DNA of 64,000 bases, taken from assembly GCF_002847505.1 (NCBI RefSeq), contig NZ_MXAV01000004.1:124001-188000 (forward strand), in the 5' to 3' direction. Within the stretch, counting starts at the first letter, position 1; every line of letters begins with the position of its first letter. The translations under genes and the position numbers were made by a program. This DNA is from Acidithiobacillus marinus (GTDB lineage: Bacteria; Pseudomonadota; Gammaproteobacteria; Acidithiobacillales; Acidithiobacillaceae). Positions 19,336-29,644 of this stretch are shown here, in pieces. The notes below the pieces were generated by a model, which searched no databases, was not told the DNA's origin, and saw only the letters and a list, made by a program, of their open reading frames with translations.

Positions 19336-19992
19336 ATGTTCACAGGGATTATTGAGGCACTGGGCCAGGTGCGCCAATTACAGCCCCAGGTTGGTGATTA
19401 CCGGATGACCCTGGCTTCCGGCGGACTTGATCTGGGAGACGTCAAACTGGGAGACAGTATTGCTGTATCGGGCGTGTGTCTGACGGTAGTGGAACTTCAT
19501 AAAGACGGTTTTGCGGTGGATGTTTCCCGGGAAACCCTGGACAAGACCCTGCTCGGTAGCCTGAAAACCGGGAGTGCTGTCAATCTTGAAAAAGCCCTGC
19601 GCCTGGCTGATCGTCTGGGTGGACATCTGGTAGCCGGTCATGTGGATGGGGTCGGGCAGATTCACAGCGTCCAGGATTCGGGGCGCTCCCAGGTGTTTGC
19701 GGTAGCTGCGCCCCGGGAGTTGCTGCGATATATTGCTGCCAAAGGGAGTATCTGTGTGGACGGGATCAGTCTGACCGTCAATGCCCTGGATGGAGAGCGT
19801 TTCCTGCTCAACCTGATTCCCCATACCCTGAGCCAGACGACGGCAGCGGCCTGGCGGGTGGGGCAGCGGGTGAATCTTGAGGTAGACTTGATCGCCCGCT
19901 ATCTGGAACGCTGGGTGGCGACCGAGCCAGATTCGGCGCTAAAATCACCCATCTCTCGCGAATCATTGGCCGCCAAAGGATATCCGGTATGA
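19336..19992 (+). CDS. ribE: Riboflavin synthase alpha chain RibE
   Basis: Dismutates two 6,7-dimethyl-8-ribityllumazines to riboflavin and the pyrimidinedione. 218 residues made of two lumazine-binding repeats: first with [11 protein letters not shown] and GVCLTVVE, second with [12 protein letters not shown] and [12 protein letters not shown] lies 9 bases before the ATG. Its stop overlaps the next start (ATGA), so it is translationally coupled to the RibB-like gene. Confidence 0.96.
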   Translation: MFTGIIEALGQVRQLQPQVGDYRMTLASGGLDLGDVKLGDSIAVSGVCLTVVELHKDGFAVDVSRETLDKTLLGSLKTGSAVNLEKALRLADRLGGHLVAGHVDGVGQIHSVQDSGRSQVFAVAAPRELLRYIAAKGSICVDGISLTVNALDGERFLLNLIPHTLSQTTAAAWRVGQRVNLEVDLIARYLERWVATEPDSALKSPISRESLAAKGYPV

Positions 19993-21110
19993 GTGTAGGT
20001 AAAATCAGCCCCGCCGAAGAAATCATTGCCGATATTGCGGCGGGACGTATGGTGATCCTCATGGACGATGAGGGCCGGGAGAATGAGGGCGACCTCATCA
20101 TGGCGGCAGAGTTTGTGACGCCCGCCGCCATTAATTTCATGGTGACCCAGGCGCGTGGTCTGGTCTGTCTGCCCTTGACCCGGGAGCGCTGCCAACAACT
20201 GCGCTTGCCGCAAATGGTCGGGCACAATACCGCCAGCCTCGGTACCGCTTTTACGGTTTCCATTGAGGCGGCCCGGGGCGTGACGACCGGCATTTCAGCA
20301 GCAGATCGGGCCGCCACCGTTCAGGCGGCCATTGCGGCCAGCGCTGTACCTGAAGATCTGGTGATGCCCGGGCATATTTTCCCGCTGGCTGCCGAACCAG
20401 GTGGCGTGTTGGTACGCGCTGGTCACACCGAGGCAGCAGTCGATCTGGCGCGTCTGGCCGGCTGCCAGCCTGCCGGGGTGATTTGCGAGATCCTCAATGC
20501 GGACGGTGAAATGGCACGGTTGCCGGATTTGCTGCCCTATGCGGAGGAACATGGACTCAAAATTGGCACCATTGCCGATTTGATCCGATACCGCCTCGAA
20601 AGGGAAAGAATCGTCGAGCGCGAGGCCCAGGGCCCCTGGCATACGCCTTATGGCGATTTCCAATTGCATGTCTATCGTGACTGGGTGGCCCGGGAAACCC
20701 ATTTTGCCCTGGTCATGGGCGATGTGACAGCTACAGATAGTCCGGTGCTGGTCCGGGTGCAGGTTGGTAAAATTCTCAATGATCTGTTTGCCGGAGCCGC
20801 CAGTCCTAATACGCGTGCCTTACAGCACATTGCTGCAGAGGGGCGTGGGGTGTTGGTGTATTTGCACCACGAAGAAACAGTGGAAGAGCTTTTGCAGGAA
20901 GTGGCCGCCTTGCCGGAACCTCCTCAAGGACCGGGGCAGTCTGGCGACGCTGGCCGGGTATTACGGACTTTTGGTATCGGGGCCCAGATTTTGACGGATC
21001 TGGGTGTGCATCGTGCCGAGGTGTTGAGTGACAGTCAGTTCCAGTATCGGGGAATCGGTGGATTTGGTCTGGAAATTGTTGGGCAACGCCCATTTCAGGA
21101 AAACAACTAA
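19989..21110 (+). CDS. ribB: DHBP synthase with degenerate GTP cyclohydrolase II-like domain (RibBX-type)
   Basis: Residues 1-205 are 3,4-dihydroxy-2-butanone-4-phosphate synthase, which makes the four-carbon riboflavin precursor from ribulose 5-phosphate: [16 protein letters not shown] (metal and substrate acids) and [14 protein letters not shown] are intact. Residues about 207-373 resemble GTP cyclohydrolase II ([22 protein letters not shown]), but the zinc motif is absent: [15 protein letters not shown] replaces the usual Cys-containing block and no cysteine occurs after Cys166. The second domain therefore should not be an active GCHII. AAAGGA precedes the ATG, and the start overlaps ribE. 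Confidence 0.92.
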   Translation: MSVGKISPAEEIIADIAAGRMVILMDDEGRENEGDLIMAAEFVTPAAINFMVTQARGLVCLPLTRERCQQLRLPQMVGHNTASLGTAFTVSIEAARGVTTGISAADRAATVQAAIAASAVPEDLVMPGHIFPLAAEPGGVLVRAGHTEAAVDLARLAGCQPAGVICEILNADGEMARLPDLLPYAEEHGLKIGTIADLIRYRLERERIVEREAQGPWHTPYGDFQLHVYRDWVARETHFALVMGDVTATDSPVLVRVQVGKILNDLFAGAASPNTRALQHIAAEGRGVLVYLHHEETVEELLQEVAALPEPPQGPGQSGDAGRVLRTFGIGAQILTDLGVHRAEVLSDSQFQYRGIGGFGLEIVGQRPFQENN

Positions 21111-21119
21111 GGAAAAATC

Positions 21120-21584
21120 ATGATTCAGCAAATTGAGGGCAGTCTCCAGGCCGGCAAGTATCGTTTTGTGTTGTTGGTTAGTCGTTTCAACAGTTTTATC
21201 ACCCAGCAACTGGAACAGGGCGCCATTGATGGCCTGCGCCGCCATGGTGCCAGTGACGCGCAAATACATGTGGTCTATGTGCCGGGTGCCTATGAAATTC
21301 CGCTGGTGGCCCAAAAATTGGCGCGCAGTGGCAATTATGATGCAGTGCTCTGTCTGGGAGCGGTGATTCGTGGGGGGACCCCGCATTTTGATTATGTGGC
21401 GGGAGAAGTTTCCAAAGGCGTCGCACAAGTGGCCATGGACACCGGAGTTCCGGTCATTTTTGGTATATTGACCACGGACAGCATCGAGCAGGCCATTGAG
21501 CGGGCTGGCACAAAGGCCGGAAACAAGGGTTTTGATGCGGCCATGACCGCCCTCGAGATGGTGCAATTGCTGGGTAAAATCTGA
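21120..21584 (+). CDS. ribH: 6,7-Dimethyl-8-ribityllumazine synthase RibH
   Basis: Condenses the RibB and RibD products to lumazine; assembles as pentamers or icosahedral shells. 154 residues with [31 protein letters not shown] and [17 protein letters not shown], all family blocks; the His in the TPHFDYV block is the usual catalytic base. AAGGA lies 7 bases before the ATG. nusB follows after 6 bases. Confidence 0.97.
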   Translation: MIQQIEGSLQAGKYRFVLLVSRFNSFITQQLEQGAIDGLRRHGASDAQIHVVYVPGAYEIPLVAQKLARSGNYDAVLCLGAVIRGGTPHFDYVAGEVSKGVAQVAMDTGVPVIFGILTTDSIEQAIERAGTKAGNKGFDAAMTALEMVQLLGKI

Positions 21585-21590
21585 GCTTCC

Positions 21591-22034
21591 ATGAAAAACA
21601 GTCGCCGCCGCCTGGCGCGCCAGGCCATCATCCAGGCTTTATACCAATGGCAGTTAAATCCGGGGCATTGTGCCGATATTGCTCTGCAATTCACGGCCGA
21701 CCCGGAACGTTTGCAGGGAGCCGATCGGGAATTTTTTAGCAGTGTCTGGGAAGGCGTTTGCCATGCCATCCCGCAACTAGACCCCGCCATAGCTGAGGAA
21801 ATCCCAGACCGTCGTTGGGAAGATGAAATCAGCGAAGTGGAACGCGCCATTTTGCGTCTGGCAGCTTACGAGCTACGGGATTTGCCGCAAACACCCTACC
21901 GGGTAGTGATCAATGAAGCCATTGAACTGGGCAAGGATTTTGGAGCGGAACAGGGACATCGTTTTGTCAATGCCGTACTTGACAAGCTGGCCCAGCGCTG
22001 GCGACAGACAGAAACTACCCGGAGCGAATCGTGA
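21591..22034 (+). CDS. nusB: Transcription antitermination factor NusB
   Basis: A small helical RNA-binding protein that with S10 (NusE) forms the antitermination complex on rRNA transcripts. 147 residues; begins RRRLARQAIIQALYQWQLNPG and ends with the typical VVINEAIELGKDFG...FVNAVLDKLAQ. It is the last clear gene of the riboflavin run. In many proteobacteria thiL follows nusB, but none is present here. A 31-codon frame (22031-22126) overlaps its end and looks like noise. Confidence 0.95.
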   Translation: MKNSRRRLARQAIIQALYQWQLNPGHCADIALQFTADPERLQGADREFFSSVWEGVCHAIPQLDPAIAEEIPDRRWEDEISEVERAILRLAAYELRDLPQTPYRVVINEAIELGKDFGAEQGHRFVNAVLDKLAQRWRQTETTRSES

Positions 22035-22204
22035 AACGCATGGCTTACCTGTTGGAAAAGGTTTTGCTGACCAGTGAGCTGGGCTTGGAAGCACAGGAAA
22101 AAAATATATCGCCAGATAAATACTGAGATGCAAGACGAGAAGTACTGAATCCGGTTCTTTTCATGAGGTCTGATCGCTGAAAAAAGTTCTGGCAGTGCCT
22201 TAGC

Positions 22205-22217
22205 TTTATGGTGTAAC
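22205..22217 (+). promoter_or_regulatory. Possible -10 region of the Sel1-repeat gene
   Basis: TTTATGGTGTAAC contains TGG-TGTAAC, an extended -10-like element, about 45 bases before the ATG at 22261. The 12-base core TTTATGGTGTAA also occurs upstream of the DsrE-like gene (61662-61673). Confidence 0.3.
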
Positions 22218-22260
22218 CTTCACATCTGAAAGCCATTACCTTGTATTCATGGAGTGAATC

Positions 22261-22836
22261 ATGCCTGCTCATCGTTTTTTGCGTATTCCGGTGTTGGCCG
22301 CCTGCTCGACGGCCGCCTTGTTACTGCTCGCCGCGCCTTTGGTTGATGCCCAGACCATGGCCGGAAAAGCGGAAATGGAAGATTCTGCCAGTACCCAGCC
22401 AGCCGACTTGACCACCGCTAAATTGGAAAACAGTATTGGTACCCGCTGTGCTCTTGGCGAGGGTGTGCCGCAGAACTACACGCTGGCAGCGCAGTGGTTT
22501 GAAAAATCTGCTCTGCATGGCTATGGAAAGGCCGAGTACAATCTCGGTATGCAATATTACTTTGGTCAGGGTGTTCCCAAGAATCTGAGCAAGGCGGCGT
22601 ACTGGTGGAACAAAGCGGCAGAATTAGGGGTTTCCGCCGCGCAATACAACCTGGGTAATCTTTACTTCATGGGCCAGGGCGTGCCGCAGGACTATGCCAA
22701 GGCCGCCTTGTGGTGGCATAAGGCGGCAGCTGTGGGCAATGTGCAGGCGAATAAAAACCTGCAGGTACTGGCCCGCACTGTGCCGGCATTCAAGAATGCC
22801 ACAGTAATTCCGGTCGTGGAGAAAAAAGTCGACTAA
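22261..22836 (+). CDS. Exported Sel1-repeat protein
   Basis: 191 residues with a Sec signal peptide (basic start, hydrophobic run VLAACSTAALLLLAAPLVDA, probable cut after VDA). About three Sel1/TPR-like repeats of 36 residues follow, each with the pattern A.YNLG..Y..GQGVP.....AA.WW.KAA. Such solenoids mediate protein-protein contacts in the periplasm; no enzymatic residue is visible. GGAG lies 6 bases before the ATG. It stands alone and converges on the lapA-like gene. The stretch ENSIGTRCALGEGVP looks like a shortened first repeat. Confidence 0.85.
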   Translation: MPAHRFLRIPVLAACSTAALLLLAAPLVDAQTMAGKAEMEDSASTQPADLTTAKLENSIGTRCALGEGVPQNYTLAAQWFEKSALHGYGKAEYNLGMQYYFGQGVPKNLSKAAYWWNKAAELGVSAAQYNLGNLYFMGQGVPQDYAKAALWWHKAAAVGNVQANKNLQVLARTVPAFKNATVIPVVEKKVD

Positions 22837-22854
22837 ACCCGATAATGTCGGATC

Positions 22855-23199
22855 TCAGTTTTCGATCTTGCTTCCGCTCATGCCGTTGCTTTTTTGAACT
22901 CTTAAAGCAGCGGCATGTTCTTTTTCGATGTATTCCCGCTTGCCTCTTTCCTCATTGAGTTGTCCTTCCAGTTCCCCCAGACGCCGTTCGTGACGGCGTA
23001 TTTTTAACTTGTTACGAATATGGGTCGGCAAGTAAATCAACATGCTGGCAATGAAACCCGCCACAAATCCGCAAAGCAATATCACGCCCTGCGACTGGGC
23101 AAAGGTCCAGGAGAAAAAATGTACGGACGTCATGACGTTGTTCTGCACAGCAAATATGACAGCCAATGCAGCGATGATCAGAGAAATAACAACCCACAT
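22855..23199 (-). CDS. LapA-domain (DUF1049) membrane protein
   Basis: 114 residues with two N-terminal transmembrane helices (about 2-20 and 38-60) followed by a basic, helical cytoplasmic tail (RNKLKIRRHERRLGELEGQL) predicted as coiled coil. This is the plan of LapA/YciS proteins, which in E. coli act with LapB in lipopolysaccharide assembly and LpxC turnover. No lapB is adjacent. GGGG precedes the ATG. It lies 35 bases downstream of ubiB on the same strand, so the two may be co-transcribed. Confidence 0.82.
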   Translation of the reverse strand: MWVVISLIIAALAVIFAVQNNVMTSVHFFSWTFAQSQGVILLCGFVAGFIASMLIYLPTHIRNKLKIRRHERRLGELEGQLNEERGKREYIEKEHAAALRVQKSNGMSGSKIEN

Positions 23200-23234
23200 G
23201 ATGGTACCCCCCTTTTATGGAATTTATCTTGAAA

Positions 23235-24917
23235 CTAGTCGCGCACTTTGAAAAAACTGGACACCCAACGGAAGCCGATCCAGGTAAGCCCTGGAACCAA
23301 AATTAACCAAGCCCATAGTGGCAGGTCGAGAATGGCAAAGTCCAGTTTATGGGCGAGGGCAGCCATGATGCCGATACCGATGACGATAAATGTTCCACTA
23401 ACCCCAAAGGAAAGGCGTAACATGCCACGGCGAAGCTCTTGCCGGATACCCTCAAGATCCTGATTACGTATGACCAGAGGCAATTCTCCCTGCTGGGTCT
23501 GGCGGAGAATATTGTGTAAAAGAATAGGTATTTCTGGCACGACCAGACCCCACTCCGGAAAGTGGCGCTTCATTTCTGTCCACCAGCCACGCGGACCACG
23601 TTGTCTGCTGAGCCAGTCAGTGAGTAGCGGGGTGGCTACTTCCCACATATTGAGCGCGGGGTTGAAATCCCTGGCAATTCCTTCGACGTTGACCAGTGTT
23701 TTCTGGAGTAAGAGGAGCTGTGGCTGGGTTTGCATATGAAATGCGCGAGTTGTCTGGAAGAGGCGCAACAAAAGGTTGGCCACAGAGATTTCATTTAATG
23801 GCTTTTCAAAGACTGGTTCGGCAATGGCGCGGATGGCTGCCTCAAAATCCTGGACATTGGTATCAGGCGGCACCCAACCAGCCTCTACATGCGCTTCGGC
23901 GACCCTGCGATAGTCACGTTGAAAAAAAGCGATCATATTTTCGGCCAGATAGTGTTGGCTGGCGTCGTCCAGGCTACCCATGATACCAAAGTCAACAGCA
24001 ATGAAGCGACCATTTTGCGGATCGATGAAAATATTGCCCGGGTGCATGTCGGCATGAAAATAGGCGTCGCGAAAAACCTGACGGAAAAAAATATCTGCCG
24101 CTCGTCGGGAAAGCTGGTCGAAATTGATACCGGCTTTGCGCAAGGCATCCAGTTGACCGATGGGGATGCCATAAATGCGTTCCATCACCAGGACAGAAGA
24201 GCTGCAGAAATCCCAGTAAATCTCAGGTATATAAAGTAAGTCCGGATCAGCAGCAAAATTGCGTCGCAATTGACTGGCATTAGCTGCTTCGCGCAATAAA
24301 TCCAGTTCGCCACGCAAAGTCTTGGCATACTCAGCCACCACCGCACGCACACGCAGGCGTCTGCCTTCCTGGGAATAACGTTCTGCCAGATCGGCCAGCA
24401 GCCCTAAAATGGCGAGATCCTGATCGATGATCCGGCGTAGTCCCGGGCGACGGACCTTAATGGCGACTTTACGCCCATCCTGGAGAACGCCAAAATGTAC
24501 CTGGGCGATTGAAGCGGCTGCAGCGGGCTGAGAGTCGAACTCTGTAAATATGGACGAGACCGGTTTACCTAGTGCTTTTTCAATAATTTCGCGAGCTTGA
24601 TCGGAGGGGAATGGGGGCACGGCATCCTGGAGCTTGGCTAGTTCCTGAGTAATATAATCAGGCAGCAAGTCGCGCCGGGTGGACAGCATCTGCCCCAGTT
24701 TGATGAAGGTGGGGCCTAGTGTTTCAAGGGCTTGACGCAATCGCTCAGCAAAATCACCCTGAGGTTTAGAGCCCAGCCAGGACATGGGACTGAGACGCAG
24801 TATGGCCTGATAAGGCTTCAGGATGGGCAGAAAATATAAGACTTCATCCAGGCGGTAGCGCACCAGGACGCGGGTGATGTGCAAGATGCGCACGAAACGA
24901 AGCAGGGATTGTCGCAT
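23235..24917 (-). CDS. ubiB: UbiB/ABC1-family atypical kinase
   Basis: 560 residues of the ABC1/ADCK/UbiB family, ATPase-like kinases needed for ubiquinone biosynthesis and bound to the membrane by C-terminal helices. Visible motifs: KLGQMLSTRRDLLP (KxGQ), the Ala-rich loop AAAASIAQVHFG, ATP-binding VAIKVRRPG, HADMHPGNIFI and the metal-binding AVDFGIMG. Two hydrophobic helices end the protein (about 500-550). Not next to other ubi genes apart from ubiE about 10 kb away, so UbiB rather than another ABC1 paralogue is a good but not certain assignment. The ribosome site is weak. Confidence 0.88.
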   Translation of the reverse strand: MRQSLLRFVRILHITRVLVRYRLDEVLYFLPILKPYQAILRLSPMSWLGSKPQGDFAERLRQALETLGPTFIKLGQMLSTRRDLLPDYITQELAKLQDAVPPFPSDQAREIIEKALGKPVSSIFTEFDSQPAAAASIAQVHFGVLQDGRKVAIKVRRPGLRRIIDQDLAILGLLADLAERYSQEGRRLRVRAVVAEYAKTLRGELDLLREAANASQLRRNFAADPDLLYIPEIYWDFCSSSVLVMERIYGIPIGQLDALRKAGINFDQLSRRAADIFFRQVFRDAYFHADMHPGNIFIDPQNGRFIAVDFGIMGSLDDASQHYLAENMIAFFQRDYRRVAEAHVEAGWVPPDTNVQDFEAAIRAIAEPVFEKPLNEISVANLLLRLFQTTRAFHMQTQPQLLLLQKTLVNVEGIARDFNPALNMWEVATPLLTDWLSRQRGPRGWWTEMKRHFPEWGLVVPEIPILLHNILRQTQQGELPLVIRNQDLEGIRQELRRGMLRLSFGVSGTFIVIGIGIMAALAHKLDFAILDLPLWAWLILVPGLTWIGFRWVSSFFKVRD

Positions 24918-24972
24918 GGCCGCTAGTCTAGCATGGATTCAGGATGCTGCATGATGGAAAAACACATAAAAA

Positions 24973-24996
24973 AAGCGGATCAAACGAGATCCGCTT
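24973..24996 (-). terminator. Rho-independent terminator of the OmpA-like gene
   Basis: Stem AAGCGGATC (24973-24981) with GATCCGCTT (24988-24996), 9 bp and perfect, loop of 6. On the minus strand it is followed by a run of seven T. It lies 22 bases after the stop codon of the OmpA-like gene. Confidence 0.9.
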
Positions 24997-25017
24997 GGTA
25001 TGGCTATTAAGCGCTTA

Positions 25018-25653
25018 TCACTGAACAGTTTTTTGTACTTTGATGCTGGAGTTGATCTCTACACGCTGGTTCATGAAACGACCTTGCGAAGTGGCGTTGC
25101 TGGCGACGGGATCATTATAGGAATGACCTGTGAGAACCATGCGATCGCTGGAGACGCCGTGTCTGTTCAGATATTGTGCCACACTCTGGGCGCGCAACTT
25201 GGACAGCTTGAGGTTGTAGGCATAGCTGCCAACCTTGCTGCAATAACCATTGACGTCCAGCACTGCAGCGGGATGATTTTTGGCAAAATCAGCGACCTCG
25301 TCCAGAACCTTGATGTCATGATCGAGCAGCTTGTAGGAATCAAATTTGAAGTTGATGCCGGTAATGGTGATGGGCTTGCTGACCAGCACGGTGCGCTCTA
25401 CGGGAGCAATGGGGGCAGGTGCAGGCGCAGGTGCAACAGCCACCGGTGCTGGCTTGGCCGGAGCGCAGTACTCAGGAACAGCACCATCGGTAACCGGGCG
25501 ACCACCGCGAACGCAGGCACCGTTGGAAGTGACTACGGGTTTGCCCCCTGCTTGAATGGCATAACCCATGTAACCATTGTCGGCATAGGCTGTGCCGGCA
25601 AAAAGACCGCCGCTGATGGCAAGCATCAGGGTAATACGTTTAATATGTTGCAT
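25018..25653 (-). CDS. OmpA-family periplasmic/outer-membrane protein
   Basis: 211 residues: signal peptide (about 1-24, cut after AYA), a short domain with two Cys (GGKPVVTSNGACVRGG to PEYC) resembling the N-terminal part of RmpM-like proteins, a Pro/Ala linker at about 65-84, and an OmpA C-terminal domain (about 90-205). The peptidoglycan-binding loop reads GYCSKVGS: the canonical Asp is Ser139, while the conserved Arg154 is kept. No beta-barrel is present, so it is a periplasmic cell-wall linker or barrel partner rather than a porin. GAGGAGGG precedes the ATG, and a strong terminator follows. Confidence 0.88.
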   Translation of the reverse strand: MQHIKRITLMLAISGGLFAGTAYADNGYMGYAIQAGGKPVVTSNGACVRGGRPVTDGAVPEYCAPAKPAPVAVAPAPAPAPIAPVERTVLVSKPITITGINFKFDSYKLLDHDIKVLDEVADFAKNHPAAVLDVNGYCSKVGSYAYNLKLSKLRAQSVAQYLNRHGVSSDRMVLTGHSYNDPVASNATSQGRFMNQRVEINSSIKVQKTVQ

Positions 25654-25717
25654 TTATAAACCCTCCTCTCAAGCCCGGGCAGAAATCTGCCTGGCAAAAT
25701 CTAGAACTGCCACGCAA

Positions 25718-25746
25718 AGGATGTTGTAATTCGGCAACGATGTCAA
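25718..25746 (-). promoter_or_regulatory. Possible promoter of the OmpA-like gene
   Basis: On the minus strand a perfect TTGACA (25741-25746) is followed after 17 bases by CATCCT (25718-25723), three of six to the -10 consensus. It lies about 65-90 bases before the ATG. Confidence 0.35.
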
Positions 25747-25870
25747 GAAATAGGCACAAGTTAAGCTTTGCGAGGAAAGCTTTCACTGAATAAAAGCACG
25801 TTAAAGCGGGTAGCGCAGAGGCGCAAATATTTTTAAAGGAATTGTAGATGCCTTGCTTGCCTGAAATCTG

Positions 25871-25900
25871 TTGACAGACCCCTGCACTAAGCGGCACAAT
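25871..25900 (+). promoter_or_regulatory. Promoter of the tRNA-tufA operon
   Basis: TTGACA (25871-25876), 18-base spacer and CACAAT (25895-25900) lie 15 bases before the tRNA-Tyr gene. The GC-rich stretch GCGCCGC right after the -10 resembles the discriminator of stringently controlled stable-RNA promoters. Confidence 0.6.
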
Positions 25901-25914
25901 GCGCCGCTAATCGT

Positions 25915-25999
25915 GGAGGGGTTCCCGAGCGGTCAAAGGGATCAGACTGTAAATCTGACGGCTCTGCCTTCGGAGGTTCGAATCCTCCTCCCTCCACCA
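25915..25999 (+). tRNA. tRNA-Tyr (GTA)
   Basis: An 85-base class II tRNA. Acceptor stem GGAGGGG pairs with TCCCTCC, CCA is encoded, the anticodon stem CAGAC/GTCTG-type arm carries GTA (25949-25951), the T-arm is GGAGG-TTCGAAT-CCTCC, and the long variable arm is as expected for tRNA-Tyr. First gene of the tRNA-tufA operon. Confidence 0.95.
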
Positions 26000-26043
26000 T
26001 ATTATAGATGTAAGTGTGTTAATTGGCGCGGGCCACAGTTTAT

Positions 26044-26117
<74 letters not shown>

Positions 26118-26124
26118 GAAGTAG

Positions 26125-26200
<76 letters not shown>

Positions 26201-26242
26201 TATTGTTAATTTTCTTGGGTCTGTTTTCTTGGGGAGTTTCTG

Positions 26243-27433
<1,191 letters not shown>

Positions 27434-27454
27434 GTTAGTAGCGTTGTAAAGTTG

Positions 27455-27475
27455 AACGGCGGCTTGTCCGCCGTT
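27455..27475 (+). terminator. Hairpin between tufA and tRNA-Trp
   Basis: Perfect 8-bp stem AACGGCGG (27455-27462) with CCGCCGTT (27468-27475) and a 5-base loop. Only three T follow, so it is at most a weak terminator; it may equally be a processing or stability element between tufA mRNA and tRNA-Trp. Confidence 0.4.
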
Positions 27476-27485
27476 TGCCGTCTGC

Positions 27486-27561
27486 AGGGCAGTAGCTCAA
27501 TTGGTAGAGCAGCGGTCTCCAAAACCGCAGGTTGGGGGTTCGATCCCCTCCTGCCCTGCCA
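27486..27561 (+). tRNA. tRNA-Trp (CCA)
   Basis: A 76-base cloverleaf: acceptor AGGGCAG/CTGCCCT with encoded terminal CCA, anticodon CCA within CGGTCT-CCA-AAACCG, T-arm GGGGG-TTCGATC-CCCTC. It lies directly before secE, the usual proteobacterial position. Confidence 0.95.
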
Positions 27562-27581
27562 TTATTAAAGGTGCGGTGGTC

Positions 27582-27932
27582 ATGTCGGAAAAAGTGAAGC
27601 TCTATTTTGCGGCAGGTTTCGCTGCCCTAGGGGTGTTCGCCTATTTTCTGATCCCCGCGCGTATCGGGACGTATTACCCGAGTGTTGGCCTTGCCGTCGG
27701 ATTGCTGATTGCCGTCGGCTTGTTTGCCTATAGTGAAAGCGGAAAGAAGCTTTTAGTGTTTTTTCGAGAATCCTATCTTGAATTGCTGAAAGTCGTCTGG
27801 CCAACCCGCCCTGAAGTGCTGCGGAGTACTGCCATTATCATAGGGTTGATTGCCGTCATTGCGGCTTTTCTGTGGTTGGTCGATCTGGCACTCCTTGGTG
27901 TGGTACGGCTACTACTCGGAGGAGTTGGCTAA
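27582..27932 (+). CDS. secE: Preprotein translocase subunit SecE
   Basis: Small essential clamp of the SecYEG channel. 116 residues with three hydrophobic segments (about 8-26, 36-52, 86-114) and the conserved cytoplasmic hinge FFRESYLELLKVVWPTRPEV before the last helix. The ATG at 27582 follows AAGGTG. The longer frame from 27501 would read through tRNA-Trp and is rejected. nusG starts immediately after the stop (TAAATG), as in most bacteria. Confidence 0.95.
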   Translation: MSEKVKLYFAAGFAALGVFAYFLIPARIGTYYPSVGLAVGLLIAVGLFAYSESGKKLLVFFRESYLELLKVVWPTRPEVLRSTAIIIGLIAVIAAFLWLVDLALLGVVRLLLGGVG

Positions 27933-28466
27933 ATGGCAATGCGTTGGTATGTAGTGCATGCATTCTCGGGTTTTGAGAAAAAGGTTCAGGCAGAAATACG
28001 CGAACGGGCACAGCGTGAAGGATTGGCCGATAGCTTTGGCGAAATCCTCGTACCCGTAGAAGAAGTCGTGGAAATGCGCAATGGCCAGAAGACTAATTCG
28101 CAGCGCATGTTTTATCCAGGCTACGTCCTGGTGCAAATGGAAATGGATGATACTACGTGGCACCTGGTCAAAAGTACCCCCAGGGTGACGGGTTTCGTCG
28201 GTGGCTCTGTGGGACGGCCCCACCCCCTCAGCGATGCTGAAACAGACGCTATTATGGATCGTATCAAGGAAGGTGTTGAAAAGCCGCGTCCCAAGTTCAG
28301 CTTCGATGCAGGTGAACAGGTGCGCGTCATTGACGGACCCTTCAAGGACTTCAATGGTGTGGTGGAAGAAGTCAATTTTGAAAAAAGCAAACTGCGGGTG
28401 TCGGTCACCATTTTTGGTCGGTCAACGCCGGTGGAGCTGGATTTTGGTCAGGTAGAAAAAGTCTGA
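27933..28466 (+). CDS. nusG: Transcription elongation/antitermination factor NusG
   Basis: Binds RNA polymerase, couples it to Rho or to the ribosome through S10. 177 residues: NGN domain from [18 protein letters not shown] to VTGFVGG, and a C-terminal KOW domain with [28 protein letters not shown] overlaps the secE end and gives a strong ribosome site. Start abuts the secE stop. Confidence 0.97.
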   Translation: MAMRWYVVHAFSGFEKKVQAEIRERAQREGLADSFGEILVPVEEVVEMRNGQKTNSQRMFYPGYVLVQMEMDDTTWHLVKSTPRVTGFVGGSVGRPHPLSDAETDAIMDRIKEGVEKPRPKFSFDAGEQVRVIDGPFKDFNGVVEEVNFEKSKLRVSVTIFGRSTPVELDFGQVEKV

Positions 28467-28519
28467 CGGTAACGTGACGAGGGAGCCTCGCGGCGCTTGC
28501 ACCTCACAGGAGCTTAGTA

Positions 28520-28948
28520 ATGGCAAAGAAAATAACGGGTTATATCAAGTTGCAGGTCAAGGCTACGCAAGCCAATCCGAGTCCGCCCATTGGTCCTGCA
28601 CTGGGTCAGCGCGGTCTCAACATCATGGAGTTCTGTAAGGCCTTCAATGCCCAGACCCAGGGTGTGGAACCGGGTTTACCACTGCCGGTAGTGATCACGG
28701 TTTACGCTGATAAAAGTTTCACTTTTGAGGTCAAAACACCTCCGGCTGCAGTGCTGTTGATGAAAGCCGCTGGGTTGCCAAAGGGCAGTGGACGTCCCAA
28801 TACGGTCAAGGTCGGCAAGGTGACGGAAGCGCAGATCGAAGAAATAGCCAAAACCAAAATGCCCGATCTGAACACCGAAAATCTGGAATCCGCCATGCGG
28901 AGTGTGCGCGGCACTGCCCGGAGTATGGGCCTGACGGTGGAGGGTTAA
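28520..28948 (+). CDS. rplK: 50S ribosomal protein L11
   Basis: Binds the GTPase-associated centre of 23S rRNA. 142 residues; the Pro-rich N-terminal segment ([19 protein letters not shown]) and the RNA-binding C-terminal domain ([14 protein letters not shown]) are typical. AGGAG precedes the ATG. First of the L11-L1 pair, 3 bases before rplA. Confidence 0.97.
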   Translation: MAKKITGYIKLQVKATQANPSPPIGPALGQRGLNIMEFCKAFNAQTQGVEPGLPLPVVITVYADKSFTFEVKTPPAAVLLMKAAGLPKGSGRPNTVKVGKVTEAQIEEIAKTKMPDLNTENLESAMRSVRGTARSMGLTVEG

Positions 28949-28951
28949 GAC

Positions 28952-29644
28952 ATGGGAAATAAATCCAAACGGACGCAGGCAGTTCGCGATATGGTAGATC
29001 GCAACCAGCGCTACAGTATTGAAGAAGCCCTGGAATTGGTCAAAAAAATGGCGACTGCCAAATTTGACGAGTCAGTGGATGTGGCAGTAGGTCTGGGTAT
29101 TGATCCCCGTAAGTCGGATCAGGTAGTGCGCGGTGCGGTGGTGTTGCCCAACGGTACGGGTAAGCAGATGCGCGTCGCCGTTTTCGCTACGGCGGACAAG
29201 GCCAATGAAGCACGCGAAGCCGGTGCCGATATTGTCGGTATGGAAGATTTGGCGGAGCAGGTAAAAGCCGGTCAGATGGACTTTGATGTGGTCATTGCTA
29301 CGCCCGATGCCATGCGCATTGTCGGTACCCTGGGTCCGGTACTCGGTCCCCGTGGTTTGATGCCAAACCCCAAGGTGGGCACGGTTACTGCGGATGTACG
29401 CACGGCGGTGACCAATGCCAAAGGTGGTCAGGTTCGCTATCGTGCGGATAAAGGGGGTATTGTCCATAGCAGCATTGGCAAATCCTCATTTGAAGCGAAA
29501 GCCCTGCACGAAAATTTGCTGGCACTGATCGATAGTTTGCGTAAAGCCAAGCCGGCCACCAGTAAGGGTATTTATATTCGCAAGGTCAGTTTGTCCCCGA
29601 CCATGGGTCCGGGGGTCACGGTAGATCTTTCTGGTCTGGCGTAA
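28952..29644 (+). CDS. rplA: 50S ribosomal protein L1
   Basis: Forms the L1 stalk and, in E. coli, represses its own L11-L1 mRNA. 230 residues with [20 protein letters not shown] and the hallmark [20 protein letters not shown] lies about 8 bases upstream. A 143-base leader separates it from rplJ. Confidence 0.97.
   Translation: MGNKSKRTQAVRDMVDRNQRYSIEEALELVKKMATAKFDESVDVAVGLGIDPRKSDQVVRGAVVLPNGTGKQMRVAVFATADKANEAREAGADIVGMEDLAEQVKAGQMDFDVVIATPDAMRIVGTLGPVLGPRGLMPNPKVGTVTADVRTAVTNAKGGQVRYRADKGGIVHSSIGKSSFEAKALHENLLALIDSLRKAKPATSKGIYIRKVSLSPTMGPGVTVDLSGLA

Noticed and set aside
22031-22126. 31-codon frame overlapping the end of nusB (MKRMAYLLEKVLLTSELG...)
   Set aside because: GTG start, no family, no good ribosome site; thiL is often in this position, but the peptide has no resemblance to it. 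Kept out as probable noise.
27501-27581. N-terminal extension of secE
   Set aside because: It would translate tRNA-Trp; the ATG at 27582 with an AAGGTG site fits SecE.
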